Assembly (NCBI GenBank): GCA_964570005.1
Contig: CAZMWE010000045.1
Coordinates: forward strand, 1-8,221
Source: JAJZCD01 sp964570005
GTDB taxonomy: Bacteria; Patescibacteriota; Saccharimonadia; Saccharimonadales; UBA4665
DNA: 8,221 bases
Direction: 5' to 3'
The notes under the pieces were generated by a model. That model was not told the origin of the DNA. It saw only the letters and a program-made list of their open reading frames with translations, and made no database searches. Positions 1-5,869 of the stretch are shown piece by piece. Position 1 is the first letter of the stretch; every line of letters begins with the position of its first letter. Made by a program: the position numbers and the translations under genes.

Positions 1-1532
1 GCACCAATAGGGACCTTTCCATCCTGAATATCAAGGAAACACCGGTAAAACGGGCTCATAGGGGTGTTGGAATAGCCCGGATAGTTCCATGTAAGTCCTT
101 CGGGGTAGATCGAACACACTAGCACACGCTTCCGTTCCAGATCCGCTTCGTTGAACGCTTTATCCAGATCTGTAAACTTCGTCTGAATGAAGTTAGTAAT
201 AGCTTCAAGATTATACTTCTCAATTACCGTCTCATCCTTAGCCGCTTGAATAGCGGCTATTTTTTCTTCTAGGATCTTGTTTTGCTCTTTAAAGATCTCA
301 TCCGAATAGATGCCGCTTAGGTTCTTTTCTATGAGTGCCTGGCGCGTCTCATAGACCTTCTTGAGTTCAATATCTGCCTGGTCGCGCTTTTGTTTGAGTG
401 AACTCATACGTAGAATGAACGTCCGTCGTATGTAAGCGTTAATAAGCTGCGCTGTCTCTGGTTTGAGGGTGATTTTCTTAAGAAGCGCCGAAGTTTCCGG
501 CTCGATCTCACTGAAGGGTACGTTTGATTTTGCTTGGCATCGCTTAAAGCAGAAGTAGTAACCATATAATGAACGCTTACCTTTGCTCCAAGATCCGGTA
601 AAGGATTGGCCACACCGTCCACAGTGCACGATACGTCTAAGCGGAAAATCCGGGTTATGGTGCGTTCGTTTCGCAAGTGTTATTTGAGTATTGAAGTTGC
701 GCCCGTCTAGCACCGCCTGAACACGGTAGAACGTCTCCTCGGTAATCATGGGCGGGTGCTGGCCTTCTACCTCCGTGCCGTATTTCTTGGATACGACTTT
801 GCCGGCATAAAACTTATTGCGGAATATCCGGCTCATCGTTTGCTTTCTCAAGCGCGTTTCCATGTGGCCTTTGCGCTTCTCCCGAATGCCTTGCTCGTCG
901 AGCATATTGGCTATGTCTCGTAAGCTCTTTGTCCCGGTCGCCATAAGCTCCCAGGCTGATTGCAGGGCGCTAAATGTTTCTGGATCTTTTGCCGCATAGC
1001 CATTGATGCGCAAATAGCCGAGCGGCGGTGCGCCATTGTATAAGCCACTCATAAAACGAGCGCGCATACCGTTTCGGGCGCGTTCACCACGGACATCATT
1101 ATCCATTTGGGCAAACCCGGCTAGCATTGTCTCGATGAACCGCTCTGTTGGCGTATCGCCAGTTGGTTCACTTGCGGAAATGAGCGTAATGTCGCATTCA
1201 GCCAGCTTCTTGCGTATGGCTAGATAGTCTGCGGTCTGACGAGATATGCGGTCAAGGCGGTAAACGATTACTGCCCCAATCTCTCGTTTGTTCTTACGAC
1301 AGTAATCGAGCATATCTATGAGCGTTGGGCGCTCTTTGATAGTCTTGGCTGAGCGTCCTTCTTCGCGAAACGTATCGGCAACCGTTAGGCCCCGCCGCTC
1401 AGCTTCTTTGCGGCAAATATCGGATTGCGTATCGAGTGAGTAGTTATCTACTTGCTCTTCGGTTGAAACGCGCAAGTAGATAACACACTTGTGCTTATCG
1501 TTTGAGGGCTTGGATAAAGGAGGCGTTGCCAT
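1..1532 (-). CDS. Large serine recombinase (resolvase/integrase family), C-terminal end cut by window edge
   Basis: DNA integrase/excisionase of the large serine recombinase type. The frame is open from ATG 1532 to base 3, giving 510 residues, so only the last few are missing. The N-terminal resolvase domain shows YLRVST (residues 19-24), with Ser23 as the expected catalytic serine, YRLDRISR at 91-98 and GERAR around 149-153. A recombinase helical domain follows, then a zinc ribbon with Cys304, Cys307, Cys328 and Cys332, and a coiled coil from about residue 376 to 440. All motifs are intact, so the enzyme is probably active. The start is fixed by a GAAGG ribosome site lying in the last codons of the upstream small gene, whose TAA is five bases away, so translation is likely coupled. 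It should recombine short attachment sites; the repeat at 6300-6343 is a candidate. Low similarity in layout to the second recombinase on the right suggests a different subfamily. Confidence 0.95.
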   Translation of the reverse strand, partial: MATPPLSKPSNDKHKCVIYLRVSTEEQVDNYSLDTQSDICRKEAERRGLTVADTFREEGRSAKTIKERPTLIDMLDYCRKNKREIGAVIVYRLDRISRQTADYLAIRKKLAECDITLISASEPTGDTPTERFIETMLAGFAQMDNDVRGERARNGMRARFMSGLYNGAPPLGYLRINGYAAKDPETFSALQSAWELMATGTKSLRDIANMLDEQGIREKRKGHMETRLRKQTMSRIFRNKFYAGKVVSKKYGTEVEGQHPPMITEETFYRVQAVLDGRNFNTQITLAKRTHHNPDFPLRRIVHCGRCGQSFTGSWSKGKRSLYGYYFCFKRCQAKSNVPFSEIEPETSALLKKITLKPETAQLINAYIRRTFILRMSSLKQKRDQADIELKKVYETRQALIEKNLSGIYSDEIFKEQNKILEEKIAAIQAAKDETVIEKYNLEAITNFIQTKFTDLDKAFNEADLERKRVLVCSIYPEGLTWNYPGYSNTPMSPFYRCFLDIQDGKVPIG

Positions 1533-1537
1533 GACGA

Positions 1538-1828
1538 TTAACCTTCACGAAGTAGTTGCTGCAGTGTTACGCCATCAAATAGATCCTGCTCGAATGTGTC
1601 GAGCCAGTAATCAATCAAATGCTGAAGTTCCGTGACATACACTTCGAGTTCATCGTCGGATAAATTGCTGATGTTATCGCCCATGATGCGGCGTGTTTTC
1701 TGCAGGACGGTCTCCTGAGCGGGAGTAGTGAATAGGGCTCGCAAGGCATCGTCTATGGGCGCGAGCGGGCTATTAGAGTTGGCGGAACTTGCCAAGTCTA
1801 TCATAGAAAGTGTCTGTTGTTCGGCCAT
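1538..1828 (-). CDS. Small acidic protein encoded directly upstream of the serine recombinase
   Basis: A 96-residue acidic protein with no catalytic motif, signal peptide or membrane segment. Residues 1-50 look poorly structured. The C-terminal half (about 55-96) looks helical, with the run DDELEVYVTELQHLIDYWLD and then FEQDLFDGVTLQQLL. Short proteins ending in a similar 'WLDxFExxxFDGxTLxxLL' pattern are, as I recall, often found just before serine recombinases in candidate-phyla bacteria, but I cannot confirm a named family. An AGAGGG ribosome site (1838-1843) lies nine bases before the ATG. The gene ends five bases before the recombinase start and shares its promoter at the palindrome. The fixed position suggests an accessory protein for the recombinase, such as a directionality or stability factor. 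That role is a guess. Confidence 0.85.
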   Translation of the reverse strand: MAEQQTLSMIDLASSANSNSPLAPIDDALRALFTTPAQETVLQKTRRIMGDNISNLSDDELEVYVTELQHLIDYWLDTFEQDLFDGVTLQQLLREG

Positions 1829-1847
1829 TAGCGGTTACCCTCTGCTA

Positions 1848-1881
1848 ACATTATATGGATAGTATACTATCCATATAATGT
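1848..1881. promoter_or_regulatory. Perfect 34-bp palindrome, operator/promoter of the recombinase operon
   Basis: The half ACATTATATGGATAGTA is followed at once by its exact reverse complement, so the site is a perfect inverted repeat with no spacer. It lies 19 bases before the start of the small gene of the recombinase operon. Each half holds -10-like boxes (TATACT at the centre, TATAAT near the ends) readable on both strands, so a bound dimer or tetramer would cover the promoter. Its right half matches bases 4546-4560 before the XRE gene at 14 of 15 positions, which points to the XRE protein as the binder. It could instead be a recombination or replication-initiation site. Confidence 0.75.
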
Positions 1882-1918
1882 GTATTCAAGATCATTGTGT
1901 GCACGTATGTATTAATAC

Positions 1919-1927
1919 TGTGGATAA
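1919..1927 (-). promoter_or_regulatory. DnaA box (TTATCCACA)
   Basis: An exact match to the classical TTATNCACA DnaA box on the minus strand, in the AT-rich gap before a replication-associated gene. A chance exact match in a 200-base gap is improbable but possible; no second box is nearby. Confidence 0.45.
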
Positions 1928-2010
1928 CCTACCGATACCTCATCTATCTAATCTTATATGTATCTGTTTTATATTATTTCTCTTTTCCTCTCTCTTTCTA
2001 TATAAATATA

Positions 2011-2018
2011 GAAGGAAG
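2011..2018 (+). promoter_or_regulatory. Ribosome binding site GAAGGAAG
   Basis: A purine-rich Shine-Dalgarno sequence 12 bases before ATG 2031 and five before ATG 2024. It is better placed for the short frame at 2024-2044 (six codons, then TGA), so that frame may be a leader peptide coupled to the main gene. Confidence 0.5.
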
Positions 2019-2030
2019 AATAGATGAGTG

Positions 2031-2885
2031 ATGAGCAAAGCTGAAGTTAGATATAGAAGGCCATTGAATGATGAACAGTTAGTAGTATTGAGGTTATTGT
2101 ATTGTTATAGATTTGGAACGTGTAAGTACATAGCTAAATATCTAGGTAAGAACGATATTAAGCTAGTTCAGAAGAAGCTGAAGATACTGGAAGAGCAAGA
2201 GTATGTTAGTAAGCGATACGAGAAGTCATATAAGCTGCAAGGCAGGCCAGCTGAGTACTATCTAACGCCGAAGGGTGCACGTTTGCTCATGAGGCGAACT
2301 GATCCTAAAACCAGAGCTGTTGATAAGGTTACTGAACAGGGTATCAAGAATCTTTACAAGAACGCCACGGTCTCGCCGGATTACGTACTGCACTGCCTTA
2401 AGATACTCGAAGTATCCCAGCGCCTTAGTGAGCTATACGGTGAGCGTTTGCAGTTCTTTACGCGTATGCAAATGATCCCTTTCGATTATTTACCGATATG
2501 GCGGCCAGATGGATTTATAAGCATTAAGACAGGATCAAAAGGCAAGGGAGTGCCAAAACGGTATTTCTTGGATGTTTGGGATGGTACGAGGCCATTTTTC
2601 GTAAGCGTAAGAAAATCCAGGAGCTACATCACATATTCTGAGGGTGGGGACTGGCCGACTAATGATGCCGAGTTCCCAAAAATATTGGCGGTGTGCGATA
2701 CGGGGCGGAACGAGATAAAACTCAGGAGGCAAATACGTAAGGCTCTTGAAGAGTCGTATGAAGAAATAGGCTTTGCGATATCTACCGTCAGCGATCTATT
2801 TACTAAGAGTAAGCCGTGGAAACCTATTGAAGAGGACTATGATCCGGAAGAGGGCGTAACCGCCAAATCCCTGGCGGCGATATAA
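2031..2885 (+). CDS. Replication-relaxation-like winged-helix protein
   Basis: A 284-residue soluble protein that resembles the replication-relaxation (PF13814) family found on plasmids and integrative elements, where it is linked to replication or mobilization. The N-terminal part (about 10-95) is a winged helix: DEQLVVLRLLYCYRFGT, a KKLKILEEQEYV recognition stretch and a GRPAEYYLTPKGARLL wing. The C-terminal part (about 140-245) has the restriction-endonuclease-like outline usual there: WRPDGFI, a strand RYFLDVWDGT where relatives often have an E-x-D acidic pair, a Lys-Ser-Arg segment and FPKILAVCDTGRNE. The ATG at 2031 is chosen; GTG 2028 lies just before it, and a GAAGGAAG ribosome site is at 2011-2018. 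ATG 2024 opens an overlapping six-codon reading frame. The first 80 or so codons are AT-rich (many AGA, ATA, TTA, TTG), unlike the rest. It converges on the TrmB gene with a ten-base gap. Confidence 0.8.
   Translation: MSKAEVRYRRPLNDEQLVVLRLLYCYRFGTCKYIAKYLGKNDIKLVQKKLKILEEQEYVSKRYEKSYKLQGRPAEYYLTPKGARLLMRRTDPKTRAVDKVTEQGIKNLYKNATVSPDYVLHCLKILEVSQRLSELYGERLQFFTRMQMIPFDYLPIWRPDGFISIKTGSKGKGVPKRYFLDVWDGTRPFFVSVRKSRSYITYSEGGDWPTNDAEFPKILAVCDTGRNEIKLRRQIRKALEESYEEIGFAISTVSDLFTKSKPWKPIEEDYDPEEGVTAKSLAAI
2860..2877. terminator. Stem-loop at the convergent gene junction
   Basis: CCGCCA, six-base loop, TGGCGG: a perfect six-pair GC-rich stem within the last codons of the replication-relaxation gene and just past the stop of the converging TrmB gene. 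No clean T run follows on either strand, so it is a weak terminator candidate, possibly serving both genes. Confidence 0.35.
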
Positions 2886-2895
2886 ACACCATTGT

Positions 2896-3648
2896 TTACT
2901 CAGTCGGCTGTTTCTTTGCTGACTTCCATAGTAGCTCAAACATCTGCCTGTGTACGTTTGCGAGCACTTTGCTGTCTATGATGACGCCGATGAGCTCATT
3001 CTCTACAAACGATACTGCCGAGATCTTATCTGCATAGATATTGAGCTCTACGGGCTCTGTAAAATCGTCGGGCTCTAACAGGCGTGTTTCACGAAGCTCT
3101 GTTGTATCGCGGGTCGCTATTTTCAATCCCTCGGGCGTAGCAGGGATAATTGCGCGCATGGATATACCACTTTGGGCACGGCGATTGATGTACCAGTTTT
3201 GGAAATCTTCGAGACTTCGTTCCACGGCTTCGGCGTTCCCTATTGCCAGCATTTCAGAGCCGGGCGATTGAAGCAGGCTTTCCTCGTATACTGCTTTAAT
3301 CCCCTCCTTGCCGCTAAAAAATCGCGTGCCAGGTTTGTGTTCGCTTTTACTAGCTAGGCCAAGCATGCCGGGCAGCATCTTTTCAAGCTGGCTGATCTTG
3401 TTTTTTTCGTAGGCAAGTAATTTTCTCGGATCTTCGGCTTGGTATTGCTTATTGGGCCTATCTTGTAGGCTTACGAACCCTTTGTCTTTGAGCTCATCGA
3501 GTAGTACGTAAGCTGTAGGCCGTTTTACCTCAGCTTTTTTGGCAACTGTAGCAACGTCGGCGCTGCCCAGTTCTAATAGCGCTAGGTATAGAGAACTCTC
3601 TTTGTCGGAAAGTCCAAATTGCTCAAGTAGGGCGCTGTATTCATTCAT
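2896..3648 (-). CDS. TrmB-family transcriptional regulator
   Basis: A 250-residue DNA-binding regulator of the TrmB type. The N-terminal winged helix (about 1-75) contains LLEQFGLSDKESSLYLALLELG, then ATVAKKAEVKRPTAYVLLDEL as the helix-turn-helix and GFVSLQDRPNKQYQAEDP as the wing, a signature typical of the family. A helical linker follows, and then a phospholipase-D-like sensor fold (GTRFFSGKEGIKAVYEESL onward, with NWYINRRAQSGI and a C-terminal NIYADKISAVSF / IGVIIDS pair). ATG 3648 is chosen over the longer frame to 3726, because the added 26 residues are not like the family and would cover the gene's own promoter at 3659-3687. The gene is divergent from alaX and the two share a 108-base control region with an inverted repeat over the TrmB -10 box. 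It probably regulates itself and perhaps alaX. The ligand is unknown. Confidence 0.9.
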   Translation of the reverse strand: MNEYSALLEQFGLSDKESSLYLALLELGSADVATVAKKAEVKRPTAYVLLDELKDKGFVSLQDRPNKQYQAEDPRKLLAYEKNKISQLEKMLPGMLGLASKSEHKPGTRFFSGKEGIKAVYEESLLQSPGSEMLAIGNAEAVERSLEDFQNWYINRRAQSGISMRAIIPATPEGLKIATRDTTELRETRLLEPDDFTEPVELNIYADKISAVSFVENELIGVIIDSKVLANVHRQMFELLWKSAKKQPTE

Positions 3649-3650
3649 AG

Positions 3651-3669
3651 TTGTCAAAACTATAGACAA
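3651..3669. promoter_or_regulatory. Inverted repeat TTGTC-N9-GACAA over the TrmB -10 box
   Basis: TTGTC at 3651-3655 and GACAA at 3665-3669 flank the -10 hexamer of the TrmB promoter. A protein bound here would block that promoter, which fits autoregulation by the TrmB protein. The arms are short, so this is suggestive only. Confidence 0.4.
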
Positions 3670-3687
3670 ATACTTTACAAAGGTCAA
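3659..3687 (-). promoter_or_regulatory. Promoter of the TrmB gene
   Basis: On the minus strand TTGACC (3682-3687), a 17-base spacer, then TATAGT (3659-3664). The -10 box lies ten bases before ATG 3648, so the leader would be only a few bases long and no ribosome site is present: effectively a leaderless mRNA. Confidence 0.75.
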
Positions 3688-3719
3688 TATGTAAATCTGT
3701 TGAACCGCTGTTAAATAAG

Positions 3720-3748
3720 TTGACACATAGAATAATATGCGCTATTAT
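3720..3748 (+). promoter_or_regulatory. Promoter of alaX
   Basis: TTGACA (3720-3725), a 17-base spacer, then TATTAT (3743-3748), which is close to the sigma-70 consensus. Transcription should begin at about 3755-3757, on the ATG itself, and no ribosome site is present, so the mRNA is predicted to be leaderless. Confidence 0.78.
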
Positions 3749-3756
3749 TTCGGATT

Positions 3757-4479
3757 ATGAGTACAAAACCACTGTATTTAGAGGATATGCATGCCTTAGA
3801 AGCTGATGCTCACGTTGAGCGTGTTGAGCAACAGGATGAGAGGACGATTGTTTACCTGGATCAGACCATTCTTTACCCGCAAGGCGGTGGTCAGCCCTAT
3901 GACACGGGAGTTATCAAAAGCCCGGATGTTACATTTGTCGTTGAAGAAGTGAGATTTGTTGATGGCGAAGTGCTTCATTATGGACACTTCGAGGCCTCTC
4001 GTTTCATGCAGGGAGAAGACGTACATATTGTGGTCGATGCCGACAGGCGAAATCTTGACGCTCGTCTTCATTCGGCCGGTCACTTAGTTGATGTGGCTGT
4101 CAGCCAACTCAAGCCTGATTGGGTCCCTGGTAAGGGTTATCACTTTCCGGACGGCCCCTACGTAGAATATGGTGGCGATCTCGATATTGAAGAACGTGAT
4201 GATTTACTGGCACAGATCGAGAAACTTGGAAATGAATTCATTGCGCAAGACTTGCCGGTCAGCTGTCGTTTTGTTGAGCACGCGGAGCTGGAAAAGCTAT
4301 GCCGACATGTGCCGGATAACTTGCCTACGAATAAGCCAATCCGCGTAGTTCAGTTTGATAACTTCGCAGTGCCATGTGGTGGTACACATGTAAAGTCCTT
4401 GGCTGATATAAAAGATTTGAAAATTACCAAGCTAAAGAACAAAGGCGGCAATATCCGCGTAGGTTACGCTATAGGCTAG
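3757..4479 (+). CDS. alaX: AlaX-type alanyl-tRNA editing hydrolase
   Basis: A free-standing relative of the editing domain of alanyl-tRNA synthetase. It hydrolyses Ser- or Gly-tRNA(Ala) in the cytoplasm and so guards translation accuracy. Its 240 residues show the expected parts: an N-terminal beta-barrel region with the YPQGGGQPYDTG motif (40-51), then the second-additional domain with the metal-binding motif HSAGH (His105 and His109) and CGGTH (Cys207 and His211), the four usual zinc ligands, all present. The length with the N-terminal GGGQP region fits the AlaX type II (AlaX-M) proteins better than the shorter type I. The start sits at the predicted transcription start. It is divergent from the TrmB gene. 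A six-pair stem over the stop codon (4466-4482) may end the transcript. An editing enzyme is unusual cargo if this is truly inside an integrative element. Confidence 0.93.
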   Translation: MSTKPLYLEDMHALEADAHVERVEQQDERTIVYLDQTILYPQGGGQPYDTGVIKSPDVTFVVEEVRFVDGEVLHYGHFEASRFMQGEDVHIVVDADRRNLDARLHSAGHLVDVAVSQLKPDWVPGKGYHFPDGPYVEYGGDLDIEERDDLLAQIEKLGNEFIAQDLPVSCRFVEHAELEKLCRHVPDNLPTNKPIRVVQFDNFAVPCGGTHVKSLADIKDLKITKLKNKGGNIRVGYAIG

Positions 4480-4482
4480 CGT
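4466..4482 (+). terminator. Weak terminator hairpin over the alaX stop codon
   Basis: ACGCTA, a five-base loop, TAGCGT, followed by TTGTTGG. The stem is perfect but short and the T run is poor, so termination here is possible rather than clear. Confidence 0.35.
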
Positions 4483-4540
4483 TTGTTGGCTCATACGTGC
4501 ATTAGTTGTTTTTATTGATTACCAGTAAGTAGTGCCAATA

Positions 4541-4560
4541 GATGGTATAGTATCCATATA
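4541..4560 (+). promoter_or_regulatory. Promoter and operator of the XRE repressor gene
   Basis: An extended -10 (TGG then TATAGT at 4546-4551) ends eight bases before ATG 4560, so the mRNA should be leaderless; no ribosome site is visible. Bases 4546-4560 (TATAGTATCCATATA) match the right half of the 34-bp palindrome at 1863-1877 with one difference. Around it ATGG-N8-CCAT (4542-4557) forms a shorter imperfect inverted repeat, compared with ATGG-N12-CCAT in the palindrome. The overlap with the promoter fits self-repression. Confidence 0.65.
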
Positions 4561-4778
4561 TGGCTAGTGATGAGCAAGAGAAAGCGCGCAAGGAGCTTGG
4601 CGAAAGATTACGCCAGGCTCGTGAAACGGCAAAGATGACACAACAAGAAGTAGCCACGGCTGCTGGAGTGCATGTTAATTTTTATGCTCGCGTGGAACGA
4701 GGGGAGGAGAACCCTTCCTTCGAAAAGTTGCAGGGCATTATGAAGGTGCTTGGGATAAAGTCGATAGATCTCTATTAG
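4560..4778 (+). CDS. XRE-family (Cro/CI-type) helix-turn-helix regulator
   Basis: A 72-residue protein that is almost wholly one HTH_3 domain: LGERLRQARETAKMTQQEVATAAGVHVNFYARVERGEENPSFEKLQGIMKVLGI (about 13-67), with MTQQEVATAAGV and NFYARVERG as the two helices of the DNA-binding unit. There is no separate dimerization or sensor domain. It lies alone after alaX, with 80 bases before it and its own extended -10 promoter. Its operator resembles the palindrome before the recombinase operon, so it is the best candidate for a repressor keeping the integration operon silent, as small Cro/CI-like proteins do in many mobile elements. It could alternatively be the antitoxin-like regulator of an unseen partner, but no toxin gene is adjacent. 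Confidence 0.93.
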   Translation: MASDEQEKARKELGERLRQARETAKMTQQEVATAAGVHVNFYARVERGEENPSFEKLQGIMKVLGIKSIDLY

Positions 4779-4980
4779 GCTACTGTTAAGCATTTTACCT
4801 ATAATCAAACTCGTCTAGTGCGCTAATTTACCGAGCGTGATCAGTTGGTGGTATGCTGACAGAGTATAGTTTCGGTCGTGAATAGGGTATAAAGCATCAT
4901 CGGCGAGATAACTTAGCAGAAACATACCCTCGATCCCAAAGGAGTTAAAGCAGGAAGAACAGAATATTCTGTAAAATTTG
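4779..4980. other. Intergenic region with a possible structured RNA
   Basis: No gene longer than about ten codons is seen. A TATAGT box (4865-4870) without a good -35 is followed by AGGGTAT (4884-4890) and its exact complement ATACCCT (4924-4930) around a 33-base loop. This could be a small RNA or simply chance. The end of the region holds the palindrome at 4959-4972. Confidence 0.2.
4959..4972. promoter_or_regulatory. Palindrome ACAGAATATTCTGT, likely operator
   Basis: A perfect 14-bp palindrome that ends eight bases before the -35 box of the next promoter. Its position fits a repressor or activator site. It resembles neither the XRE operator nor the TrmB inverted repeat, so the binder is unknown; the downstream gene product, a winged-helix protein, is one candidate. 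Confidence 0.45.
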
Positions 4981-5009
4981 TTGACCCTGCTGTAATAAAT
5001 GCCTATACT
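4981..5009 (+). promoter_or_regulatory. Promoter of the winged-helix protein gene
   Basis: TTGACC (4981-4986), a 17-base spacer and TATACT (5004-5009). Transcription should begin near 5016, leaving a leader of about 20 bases with an AAAGGGG ribosome site (5028-5034) before ATG 5039. This gene therefore uses a ribosome site, unlike the leaderless alaX, TrmB and XRE genes. Confidence 0.75.
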
Positions 5010-5038
5010 ATTGAGTAGTTATCTAACAAAGGGGCTAT

Positions 5039-5869
5039 ATGAAAAATTCGACCAGTTTCCCGAGGATGTCACTTGGTAGTGCGCTCAAGACAATGGAAGT
5101 GGCGCTTAATTTCGGAAAAGCATGGACTCGCGAAGAGTTTGCGAGCTATGGTAGCAAGAAGAGTGCTTCGTCAGCTAAGAGCGGGGCATTCGCAACTCGA
5201 GTAGCGGCATTGCGAAGCTATGGCCTGATTAGCTCAACAAAAGACACTATTGTCGCAACCGAACTCGCAGAGCAGCTTGTACGTCCGGTCGATCAGGCGG
5301 AGCAGAAGGCGGCGCTAGTCAGGGCCTTTTTGAACGTCGATACGTTTCGAAAAATTTATGAAGAAACTACACATGAGGTTGAACTTCCCAAGTCAAATAT
5401 TCACAGTATTGCAGTAACCCGATATGGCATTGCTCGAGACCCCCGTACGATAGCTAGTTTCGTAGGTACCTTTGTTCATTCGGGAATAAGCGCAGGCTTA
5501 ATAACCGCAGTTGGCTCCGACAAGATTATCCTTAAGGATAATGCGCTTGATGCTGAGCAGAACAGCGATTCTTCCGTAGAGGAAGCTGCTGCCCAGGATC
5601 TTGGCGCGCCTGCTGTTGAAACCCAGAGCGCCCAGCAGCCCACGGCGCCCCAAAGCACCTCTAGTCTGGCACTAAATACTACTACCCAAAACGGCATCAA
5701 CGTACAGGGTGTCGAGCACACGGGTAAGAACTGGCACCTGGTGGTTTCATTCTCGTCTTCATTAACGGTCAAGAGTGATATGCGTGCAAAAATCAGAGCA
5801 CTAATTGCGAGCGCAGACGAAGTAGCGGATGTGTTCTATGATCTCGAAGAGGAGGAGGCGAAAGTGTAG
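5039..5869 (+). CDS. Unnamed winged-helix-like protein with disordered linker
   Basis: A 276-residue soluble protein that I do not recognise by name. Residues about 9-70 look like a winged helix: SLGSALKTMEVALNFGKAWT, REEFASYG, then FATRVAALRSYGLISSTKD as the probable recognition helix and wing. A helical middle follows, with TELAEQLVRP (about 75-84), FLNVDTFRKIYEE and YGIARDPRTIASFVGTFV, ending in a second 'SGISAGLI' wing-like turn near 150. This 'ALRSYGLI ... T-x-LA-x-x-L-x-x-P ... F-x-x-IY' layout recurs in uncharacterised prokaryotic proteins. Residues about 173-222 are a low-complexity Ala/Gln/Ser/Thr linker. A small C-terminal domain (about 228-276) starts KNWHLVVSFSSSLT and ends in acidic DLEEEEAKV. 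It could be a regulator or a DNA-binding structural protein. It has a strong promoter preceded by a 14-bp palindrome, which fits autoregulation. Confidence 0.85.
   Translation: MKNSTSFPRMSLGSALKTMEVALNFGKAWTREEFASYGSKKSASSAKSGAFATRVAALRSYGLISSTKDTIVATELAEQLVRPVDQAEQKAALVRAFLNVDTFRKIYEETTHEVELPKSNIHSIAVTRYGIARDPRTIASFVGTFVHSGISAGLITAVGSDKIILKDNALDAEQNSDSSVEEAAAQDLGAPAVETQSAQQPTAPQSTSSLALNTTTQNGINVQGVEHTGKNWHLVVSFSSSLTVKSDMRAKIRALIASADEVADVFYDLEEEEAKV

Larger units (their letters stand above)
1882..2022. other. AT-rich intergenic region with DnaA box and pyrimidine tract; possible replication origin
   Basis: No gene is visible here. The stretch holds a perfect DnaA box (TTATCCACA on the minus strand, 1919-1927), then about 80 very AT-rich bases, then 23 pyrimidines in a row on the plus strand (1977-1999), then TATATAAATATA. 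It sits between a perfect palindrome and a replication-relaxation-like gene. These are parts expected of a small origin (initiator box plus an easily melted region). Only one DnaA box is present and I see no clear iterons, so the origin call is tentative. Confidence 0.35.

Noticed and set aside
63..73. GGTGTTGGAAT inside recombinase 1 matching repeat copy B
   Set aside because: Only 11 bases, in the coding region, without the hairpin or the CCACCCC block; too short to count as a further repeat copy.
817..1227. Plus-strand reading frames of 60-63 codons
   Set aside because: They lie antisense to the intact recombinase 1 and have compositions with no recognisable pattern; they are shadows.
3649..3726. 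Longer N-terminus for the TrmB gene
   Set aside because: The extra residues do not resemble the family and would be encoded by the gene's own promoter.
4566..4580. 15-base exact match AGTGATGAGCAAGAG to 6961-6975
   Set aside because: Both lie in coding sequence for Ser-Asp-Glu-Gln-Glu in unrelated proteins, with no flanking similarity; a chance match is the simplest explanation.
4959..4972. ACAGAATATTCTGT as a LexA SOS box
   Set aside because: It does not fit the CTGT-N8-ACAG or GAAC-N4-GTTC patterns, and no damage-response gene is nearby.
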